From: Durusdinium trenchii
Taxonomy: Eukaryota > Sar > Dinophyceae > Suessiales > Symbiodiniaceae
DNA length: 64,000 nucleotides
Reading direction: 5' to 3'
Assembly: GCA_963970005.1 (NCBI GenBank)
Contig: CAXAMN010029027.1
Span: forward strand, 420,323-484,322
The stretch's first letter is position 1, and each line of letters starts with the position of its first letter. The notes under the pieces are model-generated. The model was given only the letters and a program-made list of their open reading frames with translations. It ran no database searches and was not told where the DNA came from. This document shows, piece after piece, positions 1 to 11,803 of the stretch. The position numbers and the translations under genes were made by a program.

Positions 1-169
1 GCAAGAGCGACAGAGAAGAGAAAGTGCCGTGCCCTACACACACCCTATTTACGCGGCTTTTTTGGATCTTAGGGTTGGGTTCTCTGTCTCTCTTTCTCTC
101 TTTTTGAGACTTGGTGGGGTCTATATTGAGCAAAGGTTCGCCATCTGGTGCGCATCTTAGCACTAGGTT

Positions 170-420
170 GGGCCAAGTTGGGCCCATGTGGTCTATGTTG
201 AGCACATCTTAGGCCCATGTTGAAACTATCTTACACCTATGTTGGCATATGTTGGCATGTGTTGTCCTGGGTTGGGCCTATGTTGGCGTACGTTGGCGTA
301 TGTTGGCCCCATGTTGCCCTCTGTTATCCCTATGTTGAGCCATCTTGGAAGGTATGTAGAGCATTTGTTGGGGGTATGTTGGCTATCTTAGGCCTATGTT
401 GGAGATATGTTACGCAATTT
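170..420. repeat. Degenerate TATGTTGG-type short repeat
   Basis: The stretch repeats variants of CCTATGTTGGC, with phrases such as TATGTTGGCA, CATGTTGGC and TATGTTGAGC at irregular 9-22 bp spacing. No gene is evident. The open frame on the plus strand is a by-product of the repeat. Confidence 0.6.
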
Positions 421-543
421 ATGTTCACAAACATCGTCCGCGACAACTTTTTTTGATTTTTCCTTCCCGCCAAGCGAAACCACTGAAAACAAACCCTCAC
501 CCTGCTTGGCCGGCGCCGGGCTGTCAGGCGTAAGCCTCTTAAA

Positions 544-2120
544 TCTTGTGGGTCACTCTTGTAGGAAACTCTTGTGGGACACTCTTGTAGGACACTCTTG
601 TGGGACACTCTTGTAGGACACTCTTGTGGGACACTCTTGTGGGACACTCTTGTGAGACACTCTTGTAGGACACTCTTGTGGGTCACTTGCATGACACTCT
701 TGTGGGACACTCTTGTGGGACACTCTTGTGGGACACTCTTGTCGGACACTCTTGTGGGATACTCTTGTCGGACACTCTTAAGGGACACTCTTGTGAAACA
801 CTCTTGTAGGACACTCTTGTGGAAAACTCTTGTAGGACACTCTTCTGGGACACTCTTCTGGGACACTCTTGAAGGACACTCTTGTAGGACACTCTTGTGG
901 GTCACTCTTGTAGGAAACTCTTGTGGACACCCTTGTAGGACACTCTTCTAAGACACTCTTATAGGACTCTCTTGTGGGACACTCTTGTGGGACACTCTCA
1001 TAGGACACTCTTGTAGGACACTCTTGTGGGACACTCTTGCAGGACACTCTTGTGGGACACTCTGTGGGACACTCTTGTGGGACACTCTTGTGGGACACTC
1101 TTGTGGGACACTCTTGTCGGACACTCTTAAGGGACACTCTTGTGAAACACTCTTGAGCGACACTCTTGAGCGACACTCTTGTGGGACACTCTTGTGAGAC
1201 ACTCTTGTAGGACACTCTTGTGGGTCACTTGCAGGACACTCTTGTGGGACACTCTTACACGACACTCTTGTAGGACACTCTTGTGGGACACTCTTCTGGG
1301 ACACTCTTGTAGGAAACTCTTGTGGGACACTCTTGTAGGACACTCTTGTGGGACACTCTTGTGGGACACTCTTGTGGGACACTCTTGTAGGACACTCTTG
1401 TGGGATACTCTTGTCGGACACTCTTAAGGGACACTCTGGTGAGACACTCTTGTAGGATATAGGACACTCTTGTAAAACACTCTTGTGGGACACTCTTGTA
1501 GGACACTCTTGTGGGTCACTCTTGTAGGACACTCTTGTGGGTCACTCTTGTAGGAAACTCTTGTGGGACACTCTTGTAGGACACTCTTGTGGGACACTCT
1601 TATAGGACACTCTTGTGGGACACTCTTGTAGGACACTCTTGTGGGACACTCTTGTAGGACACTCTTGTGGGACACTCTTGTGGGACACTCTTCTGTGACA
1701 CTCTTGAAGGACACTCTTGTAGGACACTCTTGTGGGTCACTCTTGTAGGAAGCTCTTGTGGGACACCCTTGTAGGACACTCTTGTGGGACACTCCTATAG
1801 GACTCTCTTGTGGGACACTCTTGTGGGACACTCTTGTAGGACACTCTTATGGGACACTCTTGTAGGACACTCTTGTGGGACACTCTTGCAGGACACTCTT
1901 GTGGGACACTCTGTGCGACACTCTTGTGGGACACTCTTGTGGGACACTCTTGTAGGACACTCTTGTTGGATAGTCTTGTAGGACACTCTTGTGGGACACT
2001 CTTGTGGGACACTCTTGTAGGACACTCTTGTGGGATACTCTTGTAGGACACTCTTAAGGGACACTCTTGTGAGACACTCTAGTGGGACACTGTTGCGGGA
2101 CACTCTTGTGGGACACTCTT
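544..2120. repeat. 13-bp minisatellite, about 120 units
   Basis: The unit is GGACACTCTTGTG, with common variants ending GTA, GTC, TAA or CTG. It runs almost without a break for about 1.58 kb. Occasional indels, such as GGGTCACTTGCA near 680 and 1220, shift the phase. A distinctive CTTAAGGG variant recurs at about 777, 1126, 1423 and 2053, hinting at segmental duplication inside the array. Because 13 is not a multiple of 3, three units (39 bp) encode 13 residues, so several frames on both strands stay open. These open frames are not evidence of genes. Confidence 0.95.
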
Positions 2121-2234
2121 CCAGCTCCCCAGATACTCCGGGTACTAAAGTTGTACTACAAGGTCGCCAGTTCTCAGCTTCCAGCTCCACAGATTGCTCC
2201 GCGTACTAAAGTTGTACTACAAAGTCACCAGTTC
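2120..2234. repeat. 60-bp tandem duplication
   Basis: Two copies, starting near 2120 and 2180, share TCCAGCTCC, CAGAT and the phrase GTACTAAAGTTGTACTACAA. The phrase contains a short inverted repeat (AGTTGTACTACAA). The block directly follows the 13-bp array. Confidence 0.85.
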
Positions 2235-2240
2235 TAGTGC

Positions 2241-2585
2241 TCGCCTGCATTTCGCGCGCTCGACACGCACGATCTCCGCAGAGGGTTGCGCGGGCACCGG
2301 AAAAATTGCACTCTCGCCTCCATTTCGCGCACTCGACGCGCACGATCTCCGCAGAGGGTTGCGCGGGCACCGGACAAATCGCACTCTCGCCTGCATTTCG
2401 CGCGCTCGACACGCACGATCTCCGCAGAGGGTTGTGCGCGCATGTGACAAATCGCACTCTCGCCTGCATTTTGCACACTCGACACGCAGGATCTCCGCAG
2501 AGGGTTGCGCGCGCATGGGACAAATCGCACTCTGGCCTGCATTTCGCACACTCGACACCCACGATCTCCGCAGAGGGTTGCGCGT
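2241..2585. repeat. 73-bp tandem repeat, nearly five units
   Basis: The phrase GATCTCCGCAGAGGGTTGCG starts at 2271, 2344, 2417, 2490 and 2563, exactly 73 bp apart. Units also share CGCCTGCATTTCGC and CTCGACACGCAC. Divergence is low, and the last unit breaks off at about 2585. Open frames on both strands are repeat artefacts. Confidence 0.95.
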
Positions 2586-2588
2586 CAA

Positions 2589-2694
2589 GTCTCCAAAACC
2601 AGCGTTTCGTACGAGACGTCCTCAAAAACTCACACGTCAAAGTCTGCAAAACGAGCGTTTCGTACGAGACTTCCTCCAAAAGTCAAGCGGAAAC
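2589..2694. repeat. 53-bp tandem duplication
   Basis: The phrases GTCTCCAAAACCAGCG and GTCTGCAAAACGAGCG begin at 2589 and 2642. Both are followed by TTTCGTACGAGAC. The block directly follows the 73-bp array. Confidence 0.85.
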
Positions 2695-2806
2695 ACCCAT
2701 CGTTGCACACACATCACGCAGCCCTGCCAAGCAGTTTCGCGATTCCAGCCCCTCCAAACAACGTCCGCTCACATGCCAATCCCAATGTGACAGCGACATT
2801 CGCCTC

Positions 2807-3004
2807 TATCAACCTCACGATTCCCTGCACCTGCCACGAATCTTTCCGCATCCACACGTCTAACGCGCACAAAGTACTGCGCCTGCCACGGAATGTCACC
2901 TCCGTCACACCTCGCAACCTCACGATTCCCTGTGCCTGCCACGAGAATCGCACTTCCACGCCTCAAAGCCCGCACAAAGTCCTGCGCCTGCCACGAAAAG
3001 TGAC
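2807..3004. repeat. 105-bp tandem duplication, degenerate
   Basis: AACCTCACGATTCCCTG occurs at 2811 and 2916, and GCACAAAGT with CTGCGCCTGCCACG occurs at 2867 and 2972, a 105-bp period in both cases. Looser relatives (AATCCCAATG, CTGCGCCTG) continue to about 3300. Confidence 0.8.
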
Positions 3005-6000
3005 AATATCATCTCATGTGAGCTTCAACAAAATTTGCACCACACCACACGTTTGGAATGATTTCGACCCGTTCTGAGCACACCCCCATCCACCAAAATC
3101 GCCATTTCAGCTGAGACTTGTCACGAAAACCGAGCTTCGATGCCACACCCTGAAACGCAAATCCCAATGGCACGGCCACATCCAACACCCCAAAAACACG
3201 ACTCTCCAAACGCTAATCCCAATGGAACTGCGCAGCAATCTGCGGATCTCACAAAACGCTGCGCCTGTGCAGCGAAATGCATCACGTTTCTTGCGCGACA
3301 TGTCATTGTCATGCAAATCACAATGGAATAGCGGCGCAAACTGACACGTGACACGTCCATGAAAAGTCACTTGCAAAAGCTTCCCCCAATGGCAGCAAAT
3401 TTGAGACGCGACGAGAGACGACGAGACGACGCAAGCCAAGCAAACACAGCTCCAACCCCCAGACCCCCAACTATAAACGGGAACCCTTCGCTACGCATTC
3501 GGGAAAAACAATCCACCATGCCCTGGAATTTGGATGGTCCCTTCGTCCTTCTTCCATGATCATCCGGCTGGGCCCCTTCGCGAGGCCAAATCCCAAGGTC
3601 GTGCAGAGCGCGTGAACTCCTACAGGCGACTGACTCCACGAAGCACATTCCCGCTCCATCTCCCCACCCCGGAAACTCCAAAGGCCCGAAACGCGGAACA
3701 CTTCTGCCAACGTGTATGTGAAATGGTTTGAACATCAACGAATGCGAAACACATCCCAAGCTTCCAGGAAAATCCCCAAGCTCTCAAGATTACAGCTTGG
3801 TCGTTGTGGAAACCCGTCGGTTTCTGGCGCTCTGGAGGAGTCTGCGTCGATTGGCCCTGCTAAAGGCTGGCAATTTGCCACCATCTTAGAGTCTCAAGTT
3901 GTTATAGGGTGGGGACTCAGTAAATGCAAGCAGCCTGTGAGTTTGCTGAGTGGCCCTTCATACAAAACACCAAGTCACCTTCCAAGAAGAACTTAATGTT
4001 GCAGTGTCCAACTCTTGGCTAGCAGCGACCAAAACACGCCAGTGGGAGACAGCATGAATGAACATCTAACAAACTCACACCAACCCTGAACATTCATCAG
4101 AAACTCCACCAGGGAAAAACTCTCACGCCATTCCTGGGGGTTGCTTGAACTCATCTAAACTCTCAAACCGGACCCCCTTTCCTGAAATGGATCTATATTC
4201 TGAAGTCTATGATGCCCAGTTGGTGGCGGCTATGCCTGGACAGCTCCGTGCAACGGATCCCAAAACGGCGGCAACGCCTTGCTCCACTCCATGGTGTCCC
4301 AATATCTGGCCGCGCCCGGAGGCCTGAAGGGAGGCACGAGTTGAAGAGTTGCGAGTCTCACATGGCTGTGACAAACTGCACCTGGCAAAGAATCTGCAGC
4401 AAGAACCATGTTACGTTGAAACATGTTTAGGATGTTTAGGTGGAAGAGGGGTTCCCACCACGATCATCACACATTCTCATGGCGCGCACCCAGCCCTTCT
4501 TCGAAGTCCGAACGATGGAGCTGTGGCAAGTCACCAGGTCGGCGCAACACAGCAGGATATCTAAGAGAGAGAGAGAGAGAGCCACTCCTGGAAGACTCCA
4601 ACTACGTCGTACTACATGTGCCTAATGCTGACTTTTTGGTCAATTCAAAACCCCCATATATGGATTGTAAAGCATGGTTTAAACCCATTATGCACACAAA
4701 AAAACTGGGATATGGGATATGCGGATGTATCTAAATACCGTGGACCTTTGGCAATCCCCATGTGATTCGGGATATCTGTGCGGATCACCAGTGCTGGTCG
4801 CCAAGGGGCACTTCAAAGGCTGCGGTGCCGTCGCCCTGAGCGTGGCAAAGCATAGAAGGCCGCGTTGACCCACAAAGCTGATACCTTCAAACAAATTGCA
4901 ATATAATATATAGTATGATACAAATAAGTATACTTACTAGTATAATCTAGTATGTATTATAATGATACTTATATAATGAATATATATATATATATACATA
5001 TATTAGGAATAATTGATGTCTTCACCAATGTGCCATCTACTCTGATGCATGGAGCAGTTGACTTCCACCCTGCCCGCCCTCCAAGGGCGGGTCTCCGAGC
5101 CACCACGCCGGACCCAACGATGCCAAGCCGATGACCCAGGTGAGCTTCTCCTGGAAGCGCCGAGCCGTAGGCTGTTCGAGCGCCAGGCCGCGGTCTGGAC
5201 CACGGGTCCTTGACCCTGACGGAGATTGCTGGAAAAAGAAAGGCTTCACTGAACTTTCCACTAGTTCTATAGTTTAGTGGTGAAATAGATCCCGTTTTCC
5301 AGTTCTCCTAGTTTTCCTTGGTAGGTCTCAACATGAAGGTAAATCCTGAGGGCGCTACAGCACCTTTATGATCCTTTATGATGATTGTCAGTCTGTGGGA
5401 CCCTTTTGGACAGGAGACTGTCATAAGGGTAAGGGCTTTCCATGTCGGCAAGCCCGGCAAGCATGTGCTCATCAATGGCATGCAGCACATCCACTTCCAC
5501 GATCTCACAACCTCCATATGCACTGTATACAAAAGACTGCAATTACATGGATTCCTTTGGATATGCAGTGTCTGAGTGAGTTCAAAACTGCTCCAACTCC
5601 AACTCAGGCTGCATGAATCTCCGTTTCCCAACGGGGTTTCATATCCATACTAGGAACAAGAAGCTACCAGGGTGGAGGCCATCGCTATTAGGTTGGAGGA
5701 AAAAACTAGAAGCTACATAGGGTGGAGACCACCATCTCTCCTTGGATTGACGCCGCGCACGGGTCAAAAGGTTGTGGCCCTCAGCCTCCAAACCTTGGGC
5801 TTCAAACCCGGCAGAAGAAGCGGAACAGGTGGCACCAGTGTGGAAACACGGGGCTTGTCCTGTGCGCCCGGCAAGTGCGAACAACAATGCATTGAATCTA
5901 TTGACTTGATCAAACTCGTGGGATTGTTGAATCATGGGCTTAAAATGGCTTCAATTTCTACCCCAAGTCACACCCGATGAGAGCTGGCTTTCTGGTGAAT

Positions 6001-8117
6001 GGTGAATCGCTTTGTTTTTCTCTCGGCGTCCCTGTGCTTCAAACGGTTTGACCAAATGGGGTCTTGGCGGGTTATGGCGGGTTAGGTGGTTATATAGTAG
6101 GTGGGTCTTAGGGCCTCGAGAGATCAGACTAACTTTTGCTATCGGTTTCTGGAGAAACGATATCTTGCCTCCAGTGCCAGGCGTGGCAAGGCGTGGCATA
6201 TGTGACTGGTTTGTCCAATTAGTCACCTACCTGCCACTTGTCATACTCAGCTGGTACTTCAGCTTTGCTCTTAGAGCTCTTCGATGCTCTTCAAATGTGT
6301 TCCGTGATCGAATGGACAGGCGGCATACATGCATGCATGATCAGCCTGGACAGAGGTCCTCAAAGTGCTAATCATCATTGATCTTCACCCAGTCTCATGA
6401 ATCAAACTTCTTTACATTCGTTTATGTACGGCACCTGTTGAAAGGGTCTTCATCTTGACTGCATTGATGGCATTTGCAGGAACCTTGACCGCAGACTCAC
6501 CCACCCCCTTCCGGCATCTGAGAGCTCCGGCGCCGTAGAGTCTTCTGACAGCCGGGAGTCATGAAGATGGGCCCAGGATCCTCCAAAAGACCAAAAAAAG
6601 TTCTTCTCACCAGCTTCTTCAAAGTGACTAAGTGACCTTGTACAGGCCCAAGTGACCTCAAACTGGGATATCAAAAGGGCACTTTGAAGAACCAGGCACA
6701 AAATGGGATTCTCAGTTGCACACGAAACGCTGTGTGTGAGTGTGTTGTGCACCTCTGAAGTTGATCCCCCCGCAAGATGGGAATGCACAGCAAGATTGGA
6801 CTGCTCACAGTGCGAACAATTGGATGACACGGGATGTCTAAATGTTTCCTCTGAGGATCCAGAGTTCTAACCACCGAGGCTGGCCATCCCAATCTTATTG
6901 AGCCGCACCCGATGCAAACTCATAGCGTGTTGAGCATGGCAGCTGGGGAAGAAAAGAACACACCGTCATCAAGTGTTCCTGTTGTCTCACACCCGGAGGA
7001 AAGAAGAAAACGAGCCACGCTTCTCTGATTCTGACATTGGTCTGACCAACGCCAATCGATATCAGGTCTCTTTCACAACATGCCAAATAAACACGTCACC
7101 TTTTCCGCTGTTTACGGGGTCATCCATGGTCAGTTGGTCAGACGGTCAATGGATTGCTTCAAGGCGTAGAGGAAACCAGGGTTTCACCCCAATACCATGG
7201 GTTTCCTTTGGTTTTCCATGATTTTCCCTTAAACCAATTCTGGAGAGTTGGACGTTCATCTTGCGCTCTGCACCTTCTCGCCCCGCGACTTCAGCCGCGC
7301 GCGGGCGCGATCGCCTCGCAGAACGAATCGGCCATGGAGGGATCCGAGCGTGGTCGGCTTCCCTCGAACTGATCATGGAGGAAAATGGTCTTCCAATGTT
7401 GCCATGCCATCCACTTCCATGTTAGTTCCAGGGAGTGTATGTTTGGGGGGAGTGTTTTAATGTGCCCTGATCTGGGAACGCCTGCCAAATGCAGGCAGGA
7501 GAGAGAAAATAGTGGGATGAACTTGTGGGATGAATCAAGTGAGTCAATGGCAAGTACCCAATCCAGGAAGATAGTGGGCTGTATGTCATAAGTAGATTTG
7601 GAGTTGGGCAGCCCAGAGTCATCCACTCTGAGTCCCGTTCTATTGTGCTCTTCAGCCATTCGTTACTCACGCGGTTTCAACATCGACGACCAGGTTCGGG
7701 GTGCACATGGCCCCCTCTGCGACCGGGAACGCTTCACATGAACTGCTGAACTGCTAGATCCAACCTACTAGCCATGGCCTCCACCCCACGCTGCAGGCGA
7801 ACTGCGGCTAACTGCGCTCTACTAGGCCCCCTGCGCTCCAAGTAGACATCTTCCAGGGCTGAACGATAGTCCTGCCGAGCAGCATGGCGTCAGCGCGTCA
7901 GCAATCCTAGAGGTGAAGCCGCACGACACTCAGCACAACATAGTTACCATGAGATGCCCCGACAGTGCAAAACCTGACAGCCCAAGGCATGTTTTCCCCC
8001 ACGTTCATTCCCATGAAAAGCGACGCTGGAAGTCCTGTACTGTGAAACGGTGCAACCATCTGGTGCGTTCTCCGTGTAGCAACGCAATCTTTCCAACATG
8101 TCTCACTCCTATTCAGA
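3005..8117. other. Non-coding stretch with simple repeats
   Basis: No convincing gene was found apart from the weak candidate exon described separately at 5378-5575. The stretch contains a (GA)n run at 4564-4581 and an AT-rich block with (TA)n at 4895-5010. Open frames of 60-130 codons here lack recognisable motifs. Confidence 0.5.
5378..5575 (+). CDS. Possible exon, unknown protein
   Basis: The frame reads SLWDPFGQETVIRVRAFHVG followed by a KHVLINGMQHIHF segment. It looks more protein-like than its surroundings, with few cysteines and a mixed composition. No family is recognised, and no clear splice sites or start could be fixed. It may be a gene relic or chance. Confidence 0.2.
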   Translation: MMIVSLWDPFGQETVIRVRAFHVGKPGKHVLINGMQHIHFHDLTTSICTVYKRLQLHGFLWICSV

Positions 8118-8692
8118 TTAAGTAGTAGCAGGTATAGGCCTGTGATCTGTAACCAGAACCAGTTCGGCGGCTTTGCTTGATCCACTCCACCCATCCACCA
8201 GTTCGGGGTCAGCGAGGTCAGCGGGTTGGGGGGGGGCCTTCACGTTGGACTCCTGAAGGGCCTTCTCCACCAACTCCTGAGGTGTCAGTCCACGTGTTGG
8301 AGCTCCGTGGACTGAGGTGTCAGGAGTCCCTGATGGGGGTTTTCGAGAATCGACCCGTCCCGGAATCTGGGGAAAATGGCACGCCCCCTGACAAGACCAT
8401 GACAAAATTCATCCAGACCATGATCAGATGTGTTTGTCTTTCTTTGCTACTGATGGTTGGGTTTGCTCAAATGGGCATCGGGCGTCCCAGCTTGTAAAGC
8501 GAAAGCGGCAAGAAACATCCGCGTTTGATGAGCCTGGCGCTGGGCTTTGCCCAGAAATCCGTAGGCTGCCTGTGCTCTCGCCACTTGTGGGCAAGGCAGC
8601 TGAATAGCATTTCCTGAAGGTGTCTCAGTCCCAACAACAGAAATTGGGTTGGAGCCAGCAATAGCATCGGAGGGAATGTCTTCATCGGGCAT
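8118..8692 (-). CDS. Possible exons, unknown protein
   Basis: Two minus-strand segments look coding. The first (about 8370-8130) contains TPQELVEKALQESNVKAPP and follows a CCCCAG that could be a splice acceptor. It is Pro/Ala-rich and probably disordered. The second (about 8690-8450) contains ARAQAAYGFLGKAQRQAHQ. They lie downstream of the TIR-like exon at 9039-9788 on the same strand, so they could be its 3' exons. No family is recognised. Confidence 0.25.
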
Positions 8693-9038
8693 TCAGCTTT
8701 GCTGTTAGACTGGGACACCTGCAAGCCCAAGACAAGACTCAGCACAACATGAATAAGGCCTGCATGGGACCAAAAGAACCGCATAGGAAGGATCATCCAC
8801 ATGCTTCTCTTTGATCCCAGGGATCCGCGGCGCCGGTGTCATTACTTAATTCGCATCCCATGCCTTCCATACTTTCCCGGAACCGTCTGCCATACCCCAT
8901 CGAATGAGGCGACCCACTTCGCTCATTTGCTGCACACTGTCCATGGCACTCCAGGATGCGAAGAGTCCTCACAACTGAGACCTTTTGGCCACAACCATTT
9001 TTTTCCGTGGTTACACTAGGGATCACTATAGGGTATTG

Positions 9039-9788
9039 TCAATAATGGGATGTACATGGATGTACCCTTTTGACATCAGTCGATCCATCCAACTTCCCGA
9101 AAACTCCCAGAATGGCTGTGGTTGGGACACTTCTGCAGTTCAAGGACATGATCAACCAGTGTTGCATCATCAGCCCCAGTCCTGACTTGGGATCAAAAAT
9201 CAATGACTGGAGCTCAGCATTGAAGTGGTCAATGCTCCCAATCTTCCCAAGAATGAGCTCCTTGTCCTTCTCGGAGGATGCTCCCATGTTCCGGATATCC
9301 AGCCTCCCCAAGCTCTGCGCACGCTGCTCAATGGCGGCCTTGGACAACAACTTCAAGGACTGTCGCATGTGCAATCGCTTGGCTTCAGCAATCTCCGCCA
9401 CACACCAAGCGCGTTGAAAGAGATCAAACGATTGGTCGACTGCGATCACTTGCCTGCAGCTTCCAGTACTTGCCAGGTGATACATCATATCATCAAACTT
9501 ATTGATCTCAGAGTCAGTGCTGCGGCCATCGGAATCCACAAGATTAACACAAGAACATCGACACACAGGATGCAGCTCGTTGGTCAAGGGATCTCGATCA
9601 TACGGGTTGCTGTGGCAAATGCTCATGTGCTGGTTCACGGCAAAAGCACAAATCCAATAGCTCACATTCAAACGCCCAGTCTTCGTCAAAATCTCACGCA
9701 GTAAATGGCTATCCTCACGGAGCAGCTGTCCAGCCATCCTAAAGCCTTGGGCGACACGTGAAAACAAAACGTGGCCTCTTTGGGCCAA
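9039..9788 (-). CDS. TIR-like conserved protist protein, partial exon
   Basis: This uninterrupted 249-codon frame has strong protein character. Its core runs YWICAFAVNQH, then a Cys cluster (CRCSC), then SEINKFDDMMYHL, QVIAVDQSFDLFQRAWCVAE and IAEAKRLHMRQ, and ends FNAELQSLIFDPKSGLGLMM. The WC-x-AE helix after an acidic beta strand resembles the later half of TIR-like domains, and similar proteins occur as families in microalgae; both points are from memory. No signal peptide or membrane segment is seen. The frame opens on a GTG/TTG-type codon and its last 40 residues look less coding, so both ends are probably splice junctions. The true start is not visible. Confidence 0.6.
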   Translation of the reverse strand: MAQRGHVLFSRVAQGFRMAGQLLREDSHLLREILTKTGRLNVSYWICAFAVNQHMSICHSNPYDRDPLTNELHPVCRCSCVNLVDSDGRSTDSEINKFDDMMYHLASTGSCRQVIAVDQSFDLFQRAWCVAEIAEAKRLHMRQSLKLLSKAAIEQRAQSLGRLDIRNMGASSEKDKELILGKIGSIDHFNAELQSLIFDPKSGLGLMMQHWLIMSLNCRSVPTTAILGVFGKLDGSTDVKRVHPCTSHY

Positions 9789-11098
9789 CCATTTAAAGAC
9801 TTAGAGGGCTCACGGGGTCCATCTTACACTTCTTATGCTTCTACACACGCAAGTTTGAACGAAGCTATCAACATGAACTGTAACGGTTTCATAATTGTCA
9901 TTCCATCCCTCTGACTTGCAAATACGTCCAGTTTAAAGGCATGTTGCTAAGATGGTGCACTACCCTGAGCCTTTCCAATGGTCCTGATTGTCCCAAGCCC
10001 GCTTTGTAGCACGTGGCATCACAAACCAAAATCACCCCCTTGCTGGACATACAGTCTGCCAGGGGGTCCAGCATAGGCTATGGAACTATGACTGCAATGG
10101 CTACAACATACTCCTTTGAAAGAACTGTTTCTGTTTTTGTGTGTTGAGGAGTTCTATCAGGAGCGAGTTTTCCAGCGAGACAATTCCTCCTAGCGGCTGC
10201 ATTCCTGCAGGTTGTCCGAAATCACAGCAGCTAAGAGGTCGTTGAAGTTATTTCCCCAGTTGTGTGTGACCATCACCTGGATGCGTGCACAACAGGTCCC
10301 TGTCACTAGCTACAAGTTCAAGCTCATGCTCGTACAAAAGACCACAGAAAAATCAAACACTCTCAGGAGTAGTGACCAGCGACCCACGAACTGCAGCAGC
10401 TGTCCCATGGGGCTAGATCAGCTTTGGAATTACTTGGTTTTGCGGAACCGGGGGAGAAAAAGGAAACAACGGGATGCAACGGGATTCACCCATAGGGAAA
10501 ATCGACACCGCCCTAAGCAACACCAGCTATGAGTCTATGAGAACCTCTCTGGTAGAGGACCCCCCCCACGCCTCTGCTCGCCTGGCGCCTGCACGGTTCA
10601 AGGTGCTGACTGAGTAGGCCGTCTCTTCGGCACGGGTCAGAGGGATGATAGCGCGCCGCACGACATCCCCTCGGCGGCGGCGGGGTTGCTTGCAGATGGG
10701 GACGGCAAAGGCTTCAGATTCCACCACCTAAAGGAATAGTGGAGATCTTGTACTTGGGTGAAACAACTGTCCAAACATGCCAATCATCTAGATTGGCTGG
10801 CCCCAGCGAGAAAGAAGTTCAACACAAAAAAACAACAGTTTAAAGTGCTTTCAGAATTCCAGAGTGGCACATTTCAACGCTTAGGCTTTGGAGTTCTGAA
10901 TTTGGAGGGTAGGGTAGGACAAAACACAGCGAGTCAGCTGGTGTCCACGCAAAAGAATCACACACTGCGTCATGATCGTAGCGCCAAGTCTCTGGTTTTG
11001 TGCATCTGGGGTACATATCTCCAGCCTGACATGGATGACAAATCCTCCTGATAGAAATCCAAGAAGCTGTTCAAGGTCATCCCCCGGTCATCCCCCGC
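9789..11098. other. No recognisable gene
   Basis: Only short open frames occur. One minus-strand segment, 10727-10527, is Arg/Ala-rich and could be an exon after a TTTAG acceptor, but nothing supports a function. Confidence 0.4.
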
Positions 11099-11611
11099 AT
11101 GGAAAGCTCTTCAACTTTTGCCTCGGCTCAAGGGGGGTTGCAGGTCACCGGCTCCGGCGTCGAAAGCAAGCAGCAAGGTCCGAGAAATGAAGCAGGGTCC
11201 AAACAGAATCAGCTGCTGGGCTCGTTGGCAATTCGGTTTTTAGACCACCCAAAAAATTGTGCCGATGTCCAAAGAGTTGCCACCCAAACTAGGTCTATAG
11301 AGTTTGTGCCTTTTGCGTTGACCAAGGAGCTTTCCAAGCAGGTGCCCATGCTGGTGCCGACTGCGCTGAATGCCTCATCCAGCTCCTTCCTCTGGAGCCC
11401 CACCCTCCCGAAGAAGGAACCAGTGGCTGAACCAGTCGATGCCCCCCCGAAAGAAGCAGCACTGCAGCGGCGTTGCCCAGCGCATCGAAGACTTGAACGA
11501 GAACACCCAGCGACACCTCTGGGCGGACGGAGTGCTGGTGGAAGTGCTACGGCAGAGCCGAAGCGCTGAAATATGCACGTTGAGGTGTGCAGAACGCAGT
11601 AAGTAGATGTA
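11099..11611. other. Possible host exon next to Copia-1, strand ambiguous
   Basis: The plus strand has a frame with FVPFALTKELSKQVPMLVP and, in another frame after a run of C, AQRIEDLNENTQRHLW, which looks like a coiled coil. The minus strand over the same bases has a frame with LDEAFSAVGTSMGTCLESSL and NSIDLVWVATLWTSAQFFGW. Both look plausible, so the coding strand cannot be decided by eye. The Copia-1 insertion point lies just to the right. Confidence 0.25.
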
Positions 11612-11617
11612 AGTAGT
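11612..11617. repeat. Copia-1 target site duplication, left
   Basis: AGTAGT directly precedes the 5' LTR and also directly follows the 3' LTR (32654-32659). Five bases is usual for copia, so the sixth (T) may be coincidence or an LTR starting TTG. Confidence 0.9.
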
Positions 11618-11725
11618 TGTGATTGCACGCATGGCAGGCATGAGTTCGTCGTTCCACCAGGGACTTTTCGGCGCGAGGTGAAAAAGCCCGATCGATCCCT
11701 TCAGGCGAAGGGTAGTTGCTCCGCA
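11618..11725 (+). repeat. Copia-1 5' LTR, 108 bp
   Basis: It starts TGTGATTGCACGC and ends GTTGCTCCGCA. It appears base-for-base identical to 32546-32653. Confidence 0.95.
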
Positions 11726-11727
11726 AT

Positions 11728-11759
11728 TGGTAGCGGAGCCTGCTCAAAGAGCAGGCTCC
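11728..11759 (+). promoter_or_regulatory. Copia-1 primer-binding site and hairpin
   Basis: TGGTAGCGGAGCC begins two bases after the 5' LTR. TGGTA(G) is what pairs with a tRNA ending in CTACCA, as an initiator-Met-like tRNA would. It overlaps a perfect 11-bp hairpin, GGAGCCTGCTC/GAGCAGGCTCC (11735-11745 with 11749-11759), with loop AAA. Copia-2 has the same site and a related hairpin. Confidence 0.75.
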
Positions 11760-11803
11760 CGCCATGGCTCGTTGAACCTGACCTTCAGGCGAAGGTCCTA
11801 CGC

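Noticed and set aside
330..2190. Many long open frames on both strands within the 13-bp array
   Set aside because: They are translations of the repeat in every phase, with no start context, domain or composition beyond the unit.
2194..2863. Overlapping 120-210 codon frames in the 73-bp array
   Set aside because: They are repeat-driven on both strands and share the same Arg/Ala-rich period; no family features.
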